From an uncultured Pelagimonas sp. (GTDB taxonomy: Bacteria > Pseudomonadota > Alphaproteobacteria > Rhodobacterales > Rhodobacteraceae), in the NCBI RefSeq assembly GCF_947498515.1, contig NZ_CANMKO010000014.1, positions 26,848 through 90,847 of the forward strand: DNA of 64,000 bases, in the 5' to 3' direction. The translations under genes and the position numbers were made by a program. Shown here in pieces: positions 46,875 through 56,050 of the stretch. The notes beneath the pieces were generated by a model that was not told where the DNA came from, searched no databases, and saw nothing but the letters and a program-made list of their open reading frames with translations. The first letter of the stretch is position 1; each line of letters opens with the position of its first letter.

Positions 46875-47807
46875 CTAAATCTCAATCCCATTGCGGAGCG
46901 GGTCGAGGGGGCCAAAAACAAGAGTGCTTTCAGCCATCACAAAGGCTTGCCCTGTGATTGATGGAATAACGCCACCTTTTGGTCCGGGCTGGTAAGACAG
47001 TCGGTACGGGCTGCCGATGACGCTTTCTTGGACGATCTCTTCGCCCGCTTTCAAACGTCCGTTTGCCGCCAAACATGCAAGTCGCGCTGAACTGCCGGTT
47101 CCGCAGGGAGAGCGGTCATAGGTATCATCAGGGCACAACACAAAATCGCGGCTGTGGATTGACGCGTCGTCCGAGGGGCCTTGAAAGACCACATGATCGA
47201 TCGGCTCGCCGTTTTCGCCGCCAAGACCGACAAAGTTAACGGCTTTGCGCACCGCAATTGCTGCGTCGGTAAGGTCTCGGATATTGCTGGTCGTCACGGG
47301 AATAGGGCTTGGATCGACGATAAAGAACCAATTGCCGCCATAGCCCACATCACCCGTCACCGTTCCAAGCCCAGCAACATCAACGCTGGCATCCTTGCGA
47401 ACACGGCGGCTTTCGACGTTGATCACAGTGACCGTGTTGTCGTCGGAAAGGTCAATCGCAACCACTCCGACAGGTGTTTCAATCTTGTGATGCCCGGCTT
47501 TAATCCGGCCCAAATGCGCCAATGTCACAGCCAGACCAATCGTGCCATGGCCGCACATTCCAAGAACCGCGTCAGCATCAAAATAGATGACACCGGCGAC
47601 GCAATCTTTCGCAACGGGTGGCACCAAAAGCGCCCCCACCAGTCCCGGCTGTCCGCGCGGCTCAAGCATGACGGATTTGTAGAAAGCCCTGTGTTCGCTC
47701 GCCAATAGGTCCGCGCGTTCGGCCAGCGTCCCCGACCCAAGATCGGGGGCACCTTCAAGGATGACCCGCGTGGGCATGCCCCCTGTATGGCTGTCGATTA
47801 CGCGCAT
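46875..47807 (-). CDS. 4-hydroxyproline 2-epimerase (proline racemase family, Cys/Cys)
   Basis: 310 residues. The catalytic cysteines are both present, MCGHGTIGLAV (about 75) and DRSPCGTGSSARLA (about 223), as are the opening IDSHTGGMPTRVIL and the DVGYGGNWFF segment. It inverts the alpha carbon of trans-4-hydroxy-L-proline to cis-4-hydroxy-D-proline, the first step of the pathway. The start at 47807 (MRVIDSHTGG) overlaps the end of the deaminase gene by ten bases, showing tight coupling; upstream residues to 47849 are not conserved. Proline itself is an alternative substrate for Cys/Cys members, but the flanking deaminase gene makes hydroxyproline much more likely. Confidence 0.88.
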   Translation of the reverse strand: MRVIDSHTGGMPTRVILEGAPDLGSGTLAERADLLASEHRAFYKSVMLEPRGQPGLVGALLVPPVAKDCVAGVIYFDADAVLGMCGHGTIGLAVTLAHLGRIKAGHHKIETPVGVVAIDLSDDNTVTVINVESRRVRKDASVDVAGLGTVTGDVGYGGNWFFIVDPSPIPVTTSNIRDLTDAAIAVRKAVNFVGLGGENGEPIDHVVFQGPSDDASIHSRDFVLCPDDTYDRSPCGTGSSARLACLAANGRLKAGEEIVQESVIGSPYRLSYQPGPKGGVIPSITGQAFVMAESTLVFGPLDPLRNGIEI

Positions 47808-48757
47808 TCGGCGATGACTCCGCCCTGCTTGGACCAATCGGAAAACCAAGTGCGAAACAACGTGTATTGCTGTTCACAATAGTTGCGCTGTGCGTCGGTC
47901 AGAACGTCAGTGTCGTTGAAATGCAGGCGGTATTCTTCTTCGCCATTCAGCACGAGAAGGTACTTGTAATACAGGACCAGATCGGTGCCCTCATCAAAGC
48001 TGGCCAGCACACCAAAGGCTTCTTCAAGCTCAAGCGCGCGTCGGCGGGCTTCGGCATTACCGTCGGCGGCTTTCTGCGACAGGGCGGCGAGAAGGAGCGC
48101 TTCTTTTGGCAAGGCGGTGCCGATGCCGGTAATCGAGCCCGTGGCCCCACAATTGACAAAGCCGTGATAGACCTCGGTATCGACGCCAACCATCAAGGTG
48201 ACCTGATCGTCCTGCGAGGTGATGTGTTCCGCAGCATAGCGCAGATCACCCTTGCCTCCGAATTCTTTGAAACCGATCAGGTTTGGGTGCTCTGCACGCA
48301 GGGCAAAGAACAGATCTGCTTTGGTGGCAAAGCCATAGACTGGGCTGTTGTAAATAACCGCCGGCACATCTGGTGCCGCCGCGAGAATGGCCTTGAAGTG
48401 GTTCTTTTGCGCAATCGGAGACGACCCGCGAGACAACACACGCGGAATGACCATGAGACCGGCCGCGCCGACCTTTTGGGCATGCGCCGCGTGGGCAGTG
48501 GCAGATTTCGAATTGATCGCGCCCGTGCCGACAACAACCGGCAGGCCCGCGTTGACAAGACGCTCAACGCCTTCCATGCGCTCTTCGTCCGTCAGTAAGG
48601 GCCAATCCCCCATCGAGCCGCAATAAACAACGGCCGACATGCCAGCCGCGATCATGTCTTGACCCTTTTTCACGAGGGCGTCGTAATTTGGTGTGCGGTC
48701 GGCTTTGCAGGGTGTCATGAGGGCCGGCATGGTGCCGGAAAAGATGGTATTGGTCAT
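47798..48757 (-). CDS. DapA-family 1-pyrroline-4-hydroxy-2-carboxylate deaminase
   Basis: 319 residues of the dihydrodipicolinate synthase/N-acetylneuraminate lyase barrel. Landmarks: FSGTMPALMTPCKADRTPNYDAL, VVYCGSMGDWPLLTDEERMEGV, PAVIYNSPVYGF with the conserved Tyr (about 142), and the Schiff-base Lys in LIGFKEFGGKGDLRYA (about 170). It would convert pyrroline-4-hydroxy-2-carboxylate to 2-oxoglutarate semialdehyde plus ammonia. Context (epimerase, D-hydroxyproline dehydrogenase and semialdehyde dehydrogenase in the same locus) decides between this and the lysine-pathway function. AAGGAGATCC precedes the ATG. The stop overlaps the epimerase start. Confidence 0.87.
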   Translation of the reverse strand: MTNTIFSGTMPALMTPCKADRTPNYDALVKKGQDMIAAGMSAVVYCGSMGDWPLLTDEERMEGVERLVNAGLPVVVGTGAINSKSATAHAAHAQKVGAAGLMVIPRVLSRGSSPIAQKNHFKAILAAAPDVPAVIYNSPVYGFATKADLFFALRAEHPNLIGFKEFGGKGDLRYAAEHITSQDDQVTLMVGVDTEVYHGFVNCGATGSITGIGTALPKEALLLAALSQKAADGNAEARRRALELEEAFGVLASFDEGTDLVLYYKYLLVLNGEEEYRLHFNDTDVLTDAQRNYCEQQYTLFRTWFSDWSKQGGVIAECA

Positions 48758-48796
48758 AAGGATCTCCTTGAAGGTCGTCGGTCCAACGCCGTACGA

Positions 48797-49519
48797 TCAG
48801 CGTACGTTGGCCAGAAATTTGCGGGTGTGTTCTGATTTGGCCTGGCCAAAAATCTGCTCGGGGGGGCCGATCTCTTCCATCACGCCCTGATGAAAAAACG
48901 CGACCCGGTCCGACACGTCGCGGGCAAAGCCCATTTCATGTGTCACGCAGATCATGGTCATGCCCTCTTCGGCCAAAAGCCGCATCGTATCGAGAACTTC
49001 GCCAACCAGTTCGGGGTCAAGCGCCGAGGTCGCCTCATCAAACAGCATATATTCCGGCTCCATCGCCAACGCGCGGGCAATGGCAAGACGCTGCTGCTGT
49101 CCACCAGAAAGAGCACTGGGATAAACATCCAGTTTGTCGCCCAGCCCCACATGGGTCAGCTGTTTGACGGCGATGTCGCGTGCCTCGGCGCGGGGTTTGC
49201 CTTTGACAATGCGCGGCGCGAGGGCAACGTTTTCCAGCGCCGTCAGATGAGGAAAGCTGTTCCACTGTTGAAACACCATGCCTAGTTTTTGGCGAAGCTT
49301 ATTGATGTCCGTGCTTTTGGCGTGAACGTTGGTTTCGTCCACAGCGACTTTGCCTTGCTGGATCGGCTCTAGGCCGTTGATGCAATAAAGCAGTGTCGAT
49401 TTTCCGGACCCAGAGGCCCCAATAATCGAAAGGACTTCGCCCTTTTGCACATCAAGGTCGATACCCTTGAGAACATGCAATGCGCCGAAATATTTGTGCA
49501 GGTCGCGAATTTCAATCAT
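48797..49519 (-). CDS. Amino-acid ABC transporter ATP-binding protein
   Basis: About 240 residues with Walker A (GASGSGKST, about 35), Q-loop ([12 protein letters not shown]), signature [15 protein letters not shown] (about 133), Walker B ([11 protein letters not shown]) and H-loop ([11 protein letters not shown]). It is of the GlnQ/HisP polar amino acid type. The ATG at 49519 overlaps the permease stop by four bases (ATGA); a GTG/ATG nine bases earlier is less likely. It powers the two permeases and binding protein encoded upstream. Confidence 0.93.
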   Translation of the reverse strand: MIEIRDLHKYFGALHVLKGIDLDVQKGEVLSIIGASGSGKSTLLYCINGLEPIQQGKVAVDETNVHAKSTDINKLRQKLGMVFQQWNSFPHLTALENVALAPRIVKGKPRAEARDIAVKQLTHVGLGDKLDVYPSALSGGQQQRLAIARALAMEPEYMLFDEATSALDPELVGEVLDTMRLLAEEGMTMICVTHEMGFARDVSDRVAFFHQGVMEEIGPPEQIFGQAKSEHTRKFLANVR

Positions 49520-50178
49520 TGGGCCCACCTTTTTTCAAGGGACGCGGCGTAGCGCGAAATAGGAAAGGACAGCGCAAAGTAGAAAGCGCCAGCAATAGAG
49601 AGGATTAGGAAGGGTTCCTGCGTGCGGGTGATCAGGATTTGGCTGGCTTTGAGCAGTTCGACATAGCCAAGAACCGACACCAAAGCGCTGTCTTTCATGA
49701 CGCCAAGCGCCACGCCAACCCAGGCCGGAAAGACCGCGCGACCGCCAATGGGCAGCACGACGTAGCGCAAATCCTGCCAATAGGTCATCCCAAGGCTACG
49801 CGACGCACGGCGCATTGATCGGTCGACGGCCTCAATGCCGCCACGGGCGACATTTGCCACCAAAGCCGCCGCATAGATGGTTAGGATCGCAACGCCGGAT
49901 GCAAAGGCATCAAGGTTCAGACCAACGATGGGCGCAAAGTTGTAGAACAACACCAGTTGGATGATCAAAGGGACAGAGCGGAAGACATCTAGGACAGGCG
50001 CGACCGTGAGGGCCGCTGTCAGTTTGCCTTCGTACAAGATCCAACCGAACAAGACGCCAAAGAGAGTCCCGAGTGTTATCGACAGGATCGAAATCCACAT
50101 CGTCCGCATGGCCGCTTCACCAAGGAACCAAAAGTCGTTGATGCCGAAACCGCTAAAGAAGGTAAGTGTAGGTTCCAT
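49516..50178 (-). CDS. Amino-acid ABC transporter permease
   Basis: 220 residues, five hydrophobic segments, with the HisMQ/GlnP signature region [31 protein letters not shown] (EAA-loop type, about 98-128). [15 protein letters not shown] is the typical start of the membrane domain. It is paired with the second permease encoded ten bases upstream; together they form the heterodimeric channel. Confidence 0.9.
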   Translation of the reverse strand: MEPTLTFFSGFGINDFWFLGEAAMRTMWISILSITLGTLFGVLFGWILYEGKLTAALTVAPVLDVFRSVPLIIQLVLFYNFAPIVGLNLDAFASGVAILTIYAAALVANVARGGIEAVDRSMRRASRSLGMTYWQDLRYVVLPIGGRAVFPAWVGVALGVMKDSALVSVLGYVELLKASQILITRTQEPFLILSIAGAFYFALSFPISRYAASLEKRWAQ

Positions 50179-50188
50179 ATGCGCGCCC

Positions 50189-50851
50189 TCAGTAGCGGAA
50201 GAGCCGGGCCGCCAAGAGGCGCGCAGCTCCGAGAATGAGTTTGACGATCACGTAGTAAATGACCGCCGTGACAGCGAAGTATTCGAAGATGCGAAACGTA
50301 CGGCTGGCAAAGAACTGGGTCTCGCCCGACAGTTCACGAAAGCCGACCAACATCCCCAAAGATGACATCAAAACGGCCCAAACCATTTGGTTGGTCACCG
50401 GGTGGTAAACGATGCGAAACACCTGCGGGATGACGACGCGGGTGTAGGCCTGCCATGCGGTCATTCCGAGCGTGCGGGAGGCCCGCATTTGAGTGTCAGG
50501 AATAGCTTGAAAACCGCCGCGAAAATTTTCAGCCAGATAGCCCGCGCAGTTGAATGACAGACCGGCCAAGACAATGAGATAGGGCGATAGATGCAACCCG
50601 AAAGCACCTAAACCAAAGCCAAAGAAGAACAGTTGGAACAGCGCGGGTGTATTGCGGGCCACTTCCACCCAAGATGAGGCGAACCAATACAGCGGGCCTT
50701 TCAGGTGCAACCGGATCAGGGCCAAACATAGGCCGATGATGATGCCGATGATCATCGCAAGGACCGCCACCTGTAGCGTCAAAAAGGCCGCATCGATCAA
50801 GTCGGGCAGGCTTTTCATCACCGGTCGCCAGTGGAAATTGTAGTCGAACAT
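50189..50851 (-). CDS. Amino-acid ABC transporter permease
   Basis: 220 residues of the same HisMQ family: ARNTPALFQLFFFGFGLG, SFNCAGYLAENFRGGFQAIPDTQMRASRTLGMTAW (permease loop), MVWAVLMSSLGMLVGFRELSG and a final hydrophobic stretch. The ATG follows a GGAAGGAG site. It is the first permease gene after the binding-protein gene, with an imperfect hairpin in the 59-base gap, as is common between binding-protein and permease genes. Confidence 0.9.
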   Translation of the reverse strand: MFDYNFHWRPVMKSLPDLIDAAFLTLQVAVLAMIIGIIIGLCLALIRLHLKGPLYWFASSWVEVARNTPALFQLFFFGFGLGAFGLHLSPYLIVLAGLSFNCAGYLAENFRGGFQAIPDTQMRASRTLGMTAWQAYTRVVIPQVFRIVYHPVTNQMVWAVLMSSLGMLVGFRELSGETQFFASRTFRIFEYFAVTAVIYYVIVKLILGAARLLAARLFRY

Positions 50852-50910
50852 TTGAACTCCTTCCGGTCTCCGCCCGGAGGACCCGGACGGAGGCGTGTTT
50901 TAGGAAGCGG

Positions 50911-51711
50911 TCAGTACATCACGCCGGGAATACGCAGCTCAGGCGCGTCGCCACCGACGTATTTGCCCCACAGTTCACCGTAACGACCCGAGCGAACCTG
51001 ATGCGTGACAAACAGGTTCAGGTAGTTCAGCCATGTCACGTCTTGGCGTTTGGCAACGACCGAGGTGTAGTCGGTGGTCCAAGGCATCCGCGGTCCCGCG
51101 ACGATGCTGTCATACTGCTGTGTGATCGGAAGAACGGCGGTGTTGGTGGTGATGCCAATGTCGGCTTTGCCTTGTGCAACGGCCAAGAACACTTCGTTTT
51201 CAGACTGATAGCCCTGATAATTGCCCTCTTCGCCCCATTCAGCCGCGATCTTCAACCACTCCTGTTCGGGAACTGTGCCAATGGCGGCGGCAACTCGCTT
51301 GCCACGGATGTCCTCGATGCTTTCGATGCCGCTTTGCGCATTCACGACACCCTGAGCGTAGTAAATGGCATAGGGAATGGTGAAGCCGACGGTACGAGCC
51401 CGAGCAAGGCTATCCGAGGTTGCCCCGAACACTACATCAGCACGCCCAGTCACGATCACAGGCAAGCGTTCGGCCCAAGTGACGGGCAAAATCTCGGCTT
51501 CAACTTCCAAAGCCGCCGCAAGATCGTTGCAATAATCGACGTCATACCCGGCCGGTTCGTTGTTGGCATCCCGATAGCCGATTGGTGGGAAATCCAGAAC
51601 GACGCCGCAGCGTAGCGTTCCGCGATCAACCACATCGTCTAGAGTATCTGCCATGGCAGGGCCCGCCGTGAGCGCCACTAGGGTCGTGCCCATGATAAAT
51701 TTTTTGAACAT
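50911..51711 (-). CDS. Amino-acid ABC transporter substrate-binding protein
   Basis: 266 residues: a signal peptide (FKKFIMGTTLVALTAGPAMA, cut before DTLDD), then a family 3 binding fold with DDVVDRGTLRCGVVLDFPPIGYRDANN, PAGYDVDYCNDLAAALEVEAEILPV, VFGATSDSLARARTVGFTIPYAIYYAQGVV and GKRVAAAIGTVPEQEWLK. The ATG at 51711 follows GAGGAAAC. It heads the transport/catabolic transcript and has the shared operator-like site 44 bases upstream. Hydroxyproline is the likely ligand from context; other amino acids are possible. Confidence 0.9.
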   Translation of the reverse strand: MFKKFIMGTTLVALTAGPAMADTLDDVVDRGTLRCGVVLDFPPIGYRDANNEPAGYDVDYCNDLAAALEVEAEILPVTWAERLPVIVTGRADVVFGATSDSLARARTVGFTIPYAIYYAQGVVNAQSGIESIEDIRGKRVAAAIGTVPEQEWLKIAAEWGEEGNYQGYQSENEVFLAVAQGKADIGITTNTAVLPITQQYDSIVAGPRMPWTTDYTSVVAKRQDVTWLNYLNLFVTHQVRSGRYGELWGKYVGGDAPELRIPGVMY

Positions 51712-51754
51712 TGTTTCCTCCCAAAGAAAAGCGATGCGCGATTCTCTATGGGAT

Positions 51755-51766
51755 ATTGTATCCAAA
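51755..51766. promoter_or_regulatory. Operator-like site ATTGTATCCAAA
   Basis: Third copy of the TTG-N4-CAA element, in the leader of the ABC binding-protein gene, the probable start of the long transcript. It matches the copies at 38733 and 39495. Confidence 0.65.
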
Positions 51767-52231
51767 ATCCAGAAATATATTTCGAAATCGTGGATTTTGA
51801 AAAAATGAGCCGCGATGCTTTGTGGGGAAATCGGCTGATTGTGCTCACTTTAGGGAGCCAGCGTATTGTCTGATGGGCATGAGCAGTTGGGCCCCGACGA
51901 AGTAGAAGCTCAAGATTTGGTCTTTCCGAAAATGCCAGCTTGAAACGACGCGGGGTCTGCTCTCCGTGGTGGCTCTTTTGGGACTGTGGAGAACGCCTTT
52001 GAGGCAATAATCTAGACCGAGAACCAGACAACAGTTGAGAGTTCAGGCCGCAAATTGGAGTCTCTGGCGACCGAAAAAACTCAGGGGTGCCGATCTAAAT
52101 CACGCGGTCCAAGCTCGGGGCCAATACGCAGGCACGTCGAAGTGATCTATGCTGCTCCTCATTTGAATGAAAGGCTGCCGTCCCACGACGGATTTTCTCT
52201 CCTGTGAAGTCCAAAAGACCCCATTCCTTGA
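51767..52231. other. Intergenic, no supported gene
   Basis: About 460 bases upstream of the ABC operon. I see no protein with a recognisable domain and no repeats; it should hold the upstream part of the operon promoter near 51770. Confidence 0.4.
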
Positions 52232-52585
52232 TCAGTTATACGGACCCAGCCACCCCCCCCCAGCGTCGGGTGGCTGATCGAAACCAATGCTCATGCCGGA
52301 ACCGATTTCGCCTGTGTAGCCATGCGCGACGGGACGCTTGATCAGAGAAGCGGCCAACCAAATAGCGGCGGGTATAGGTATTGAACTCTGGTTTCGACGG
52401 CTTGCGAGGTCAAGAGTTTGGGCATAGGCTCTGGCCGCCGTTTGTGGATCAACGGGCATGGGGTAGGATGTAACGTTTGTTTGGAGGTATTCTTGTCCAG
52501 ACATGACACCGAAATCTTTTGGCGTCATACCAACCTTGCCCAAATAAGGCCCGAGTTTGTAAGCCCAATTATAGTATCGCTGCAA
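52232..52585 (-). CDS. Hypothetical protein fragment
   Basis: 117 residues, not recognised. The N-terminal two thirds are protein-like (YYNWAYKLGPYLGKVGMTPKDFG, GQEYLQTNVTSYPMPVDPQTAARAYAQTLDLA), followed by IPIPAAIWLAASL. The start would be TTG after GGGAG, with an in-frame stop just upstream, so it may be the tail of a longer decayed gene. A run of eight C residues near the 3' end (plus strand 52252-52260) is a possible slip site. Confidence 0.3.
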   Translation of the reverse strand: MQRYYNWAYKLGPYLGKVGMTPKDFGVMSGQEYLQTNVTSYPMPVDPQTAARAYAQTLDLASRRNQSSIPIPAAIWLAASLIKRPVAHGYTGEIGSGMSIGFDQPPDAGGGWLGPYN

Positions 52586-52733
52586 GAACTCCCACTATAC
52601 TTCACCGCCAGTAAGTCTATGTTTAGAATGAAAAGGGCACCAAGGCGCAAGCATTTTTGAGGTCTATGCGCAGGTTGGAAACTCGATGCATGGTGTTGCT
52701 TTTCCATATCGCCGCAATCCAGACAAGGTGTTG

Positions 52734-53058
52734 ATGAATACGCCCAAAACACGGAAAAAACGCCAAAACGCCCAGCCTGAACACTTAGGTCAGGCGATCC
52801 GCAGTCGGCGCAAAGCATTGAAAAAGACCCTAGATGTCGTCGCCCGCGACACGGGTTTAACAACCGGGTTCATTTCACAGGTTGAACGGGGCAAGCTCCC
52901 CTTCTTTGCCGTCATTCATGGCCATCGCCAAAGCGCTACAAACCAGTGCTGAACAGTTGCTATGTGTGCCGGAAGAGTTCAACGAACATCAGCCACACGA
53001 CCAAAGGCAGACCTACTCCATTGGGACTGTAGAAAGATTTTACGAAAAACTTGGCTGA
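52734..53058 (+). pseudogene. XRE-family regulator, frameshifted and cut by an IS
   Basis: The ATG at 52734 opens a helix-turn-helix protein: LGQAIRSRRKALKKTLDVVARDTGLTTGFISQVERGKLP, a typical XRE domain of the XRE-cupin type. Near 52900 a frameshift moves the homology to another frame (MAIAKALQTSAEQLLCVPEE, TYSIGTVERFYEKLG). The protein then ends at a TGA formed by the first three bases of the IS3 element at 53056. The cupin half is therefore missing. Confidence 0.78.
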
Positions 53059-54336
53059 CCTGCGCCCCGAAAGGTCCCTCAGTTTGATGTAGAGTTTGCT
53101 CAACCTTTCGAAGGAGCAAACGAATGCGCAAGAGCCGATTTAGCGAGGCCCAGATTATTGGGATGATCAAAGAACAAGAAGCTGGGATGCCGACTGCGGA
53201 TGTGTGTCGCAAGCACAGCCTAAGCCAAGGGTGTTCTACAAGTTCAAATCGCAGTATGGCGGCATGGAAGTGTCAGATGCGGCGAAGCTGCGGGCAATGA
53301 CCGACGAGAAGGCCAAATTGGAACGCCTGCTGGCCGATACAATGCTGGACAACGTCGTGCTGAAGGACTTGCTGGGAAAGAACTGACGACACCGAACATG
53401 CGACGGGCTGCAGCACGCAAAGCGATGCGGGATCATGACATCTCGCAGCGCCGGGCCTGCCGTCTTGTTGGTGTTGATCCTAAAACCGTCAGGCGTGATC
53501 GTCCGCCTGATAATCCAGAAGTTCGCGAAGAGATGAAGGCGATTGCCAATAAACGCCGCCGGTTTGGTTATCGGCGGATCGGTGTGATGCTGGAACGCAA
53601 AGGCATGATCATGAACCACAAGAAGCTGTACCGCCTCTATACGGAAGCGAAGCTGGGTGTCAGGCGTCGAAAGGGTAGGAAGCGGGCGCGTGGATCGCGC
53701 ACGCCAATGCCCGTTGCGCTGCGGCCGGGCGAACGTCTTCCTGGCAGACACGTTTGGGGCGTCGCGCAAGTTCCGTATTATGGCAGTGAATGATGATTGC
53801 TGCCGTGAGAACCTGTGCCTCATGGCCGACACCAGCATCTCTGGTGCGCGCGTCGCCCGTGAGTTGGATGCCCTTGTTCGGATCTACGGCAAGCCCGCCA
53901 GCATTGTCGGCGATAATGGGACCGAGTTCACAAGTCGCGCCATCCTGAAATGGGTAAATGAGAACGATGTCGAGTGGCACTACATCGATTCGGGAAAGCC
54001 GCAGCAGAACGCCTTCATTGAATCATTCAATGGTAGCTTGCGAGACGAACTGCAGAACAAAGAATGGTTTGACAGCCTGGACGACGCCCGCCGCAGGCTG
54101 GCCCTTTGGCGATACGATTACAATAACGTCAGACCGCATTCATCGCTGGGGAACCAAACACCCGCAGAAGCGCGCCGAGCGCTTGAGCAATTTGCGGGCT
54201 CCGCGCACGACCACTGCCAGACAGTTGTTTGTGAAACAAACAACGAGAGGGCGCTTGCCCAAACTGACGACGAAGAATATGAAAACCAAACCCGCAAACT
54301 CTCGTTATGAATGAGGGAGCCTCGGGCGGCAGGTCA
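53056..54336 (+). mobile_element. IS3-family insertion sequence with defined ends, inactive
   Basis: 1281 bases bounded by imperfect inverted repeats starting TGACCTGC (left) and ending GCAGGTCA (right), with about 18 of the next 25 bases also matching. OrfA starts at 53124 (MRKSRFSEAQIIGMIKEQEAG) and suffers a one-base loss near 53227, after which YKFKSQYGGMEVSD is in another frame. OrfB starts at 53398 (ARKAMRDHDISQRRACRLVG) and breaks near 53720; the DDE domain continues in another frame ([65 protein letters not shown]). All three catalytic residues survive, but the frames are broken twice. No clear target-site duplication flanks it. Confidence 0.88.
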
Positions 54337-54438
54337 GTGTCCAAACCACAAACTCCGCTGCTCGCTCATATGCCTGATTGATGCACCGGTCTTTCCATTA
54401 CGCTATTTCCTTCTTTAATCCCTTAAAATCAAGGATTT

Positions 54439-54834
54439 ATGGCGCTTAAGAGGTGGTGTGGAGATGGCGAATTTACGGCAACGAAAGGCTTCGGTATCGT
54501 GTCTTTCGCCCTTTGTTTGGGCGCATCCACCCAAACAATTTCCACCTCCCAAGTACAGGTAGAAGATGGCTATCTCTCCGATATGACACGCGAAAACCTC
54601 GTTGAATAGTTTTATGCAAAGGCAGAACAGCTGGGAGGAGAGTGTAGACTTCTAAGTGTGAAACGGCAGTATCACTCCTTCTCTTCGAAAACTGCCAACC
54701 CCAGCGTAACGCTTGGGATCGGACACAACCCAGAAGGTCACCACATTCTTTTAGTCACTTCAAATCTTGGCCACTGGCTACCGCCCAGAGAAACCAATGT
54801 TATAGCCGGTGAATACTTGACGGACACACAATAA
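54439..54834 (+). pseudogene. Hypothetical gene with premature TAG
   Basis: The frame from the ATG at 54439 reads 56 codons, including a hydrophobic stretch (FGIVSFALCLGAS) like a signal peptide, to a TAG at 54607. The same frame stays open after it for 74 codons (FYAKAEQLGGECRLLSVKRQYHSF, HHILLVTSNLGHWLPP) to a TAA at 54832. One stop in an otherwise continuous 131-residue frame suggests a recently inactivated small exported protein. Family not recognised. Confidence 0.45.
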
Positions 54835-55355
54835 GGCCTCGAAATTTGGATGCTGCCACTCCTCCCTTAGGACGCCGTCAGTCAGGCAAGGCGCTCTTTT
54901 GTTGGATATGATGGCGTCCAAGAATTATGACTGCCCAACATTTTTGGACTACCGCTGTCTTGAAAAGGCAGGGTTCTGCAACGCTGCTTGTGTATGAGTG
55001 ATTTCAAGAGGTGGCTGTGGCAAGATTTCATTGCAAAATGACCGCTACAATTTTGGCAATGCGCGTTTCTCAGCTTAGGATCAGGATACTTGCCTAAGGC
55101 GGCGAATAATAGATAAGATTTCCGGAGGCAGACATTGCCGCACCAGCAGAGAATGCACGGAAATCGCCCTTTCAGCTGTTGCACCGCAGCCCAAAGGTCG
55201 CGTTGTCCAGACCCATTTAAATGTTCAACATTTTGAAAGCCTTTACAGCTCAACAATTTCAGAGGCTGGTGCAGCGGTGGCTTTTCAAAAATATTGCTGT
55301 TTTGGCACGCGACTTTTCAACGGTTACTCAGTCGGGAATTCTTTGAGACCGTGTC
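54835..55355. other. Intergenic, no supported gene
   Basis: About 520 bases. A 124-residue minus-strand frame (54882-55256) is Cys/His-rich but lacks a recognised domain or ribosome-binding site. The border between accessory and core DNA appears to fall here. Confidence 0.4.
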
Positions 55356-55943
55356 TCACACTCCGACGGATTTTCGGGTCATGTTCCAATAGAGGTCGGA
55401 GACTTCGGGCGGGGAGAGAGCACCGTCGGGGCGATACCACGTGGTGATACCGGTCAGCATGGCGATGATTGCGCGGGTAGTGACCTTGGGGTTGGGCACG
55501 TCAAACACGCCTTCGACCAGACCGGCAGTCAGGATCGCTTCGAGTACATCTTCGTAGGCGCGGCGCAGGGTTTCGATGGTGTGGAAATTCTCAGGAGAGA
55601 GATTGCGCAGCTCCATATAGGCGATGAAAATCTCATCGGCGCGGCCCATGTGAAATGTGATGTGAAAATCGACAAAGTTGTGCAACCGCGTGGTGGCATC
55701 GCCATCCTTGACCCGATCAGCACAGGCTTCGAGCAGTTCATCCATGTGCTGTTTCATCAACGAAAACAGCAAATCCTGTTTGTCAGGCGTGTAATTATAA
55801 AGCGCTCCGGCCTGAACGCCGACCTCGCGGGCGATCTGGCGCATGGAAACTGCGGCATAACCATGCTCGGCAAACAGTTTGAGCGCCGCAGCACGGATGC
55901 GCGGGCCGGTGATTTCGGAATGGGAACCTTGGGTACGTGCCAT
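55356..55943 (-). CDS. TetR-family transcriptional regulator
   Basis: 195 residues. N-terminal helix-turn-helix (RIRAAALKLFAEHGYAAVSMRQIAREVGVQAGALYNYTPDKQDLL, about 15-59), then an all-helical ligand domain (FVDFHITFHMGRADEIFIAYMELRNL, AIIAMLTGITTWYRPDG). The length and C-terminal motif resemble TetR regulators of acyl-CoA or fatty-acid catabolism, but the ligand is not readable. It is divergent from the lipoprotein gene at 56051 and no metabolic operon is adjacent. Confidence 0.85.
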   Translation of the reverse strand: MARTQGSHSEITGPRIRAAALKLFAEHGYAAVSMRQIAREVGVQAGALYNYTPDKQDLLFSLMKQHMDELLEACADRVKDGDATTRLHNFVDFHITFHMGRADEIFIAYMELRNLSPENFHTIETLRRAYEDVLEAILTAGLVEGVFDVPNPKVTTRAIIAMLTGITTWYRPDGALSPPEVSDLYWNMTRKSVGV

Positions 55944-56050
55944 GGGGGGATATTATCTGAACGGGTGTTCAGGGCAAGGCGGTTGCGGATTGTCGCGCGG
56001 ATTGGTGGAAGAGAGTTGCGGGACAAGCCCGGTTGCGGCAAGAGAGAAGA

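Noticed and set aside
54882..55256. A Cys/His-rich 124-codon minus-strand frame.
   Set aside because: No recognised domain, no ribosome-binding site, located in decayed DNA.
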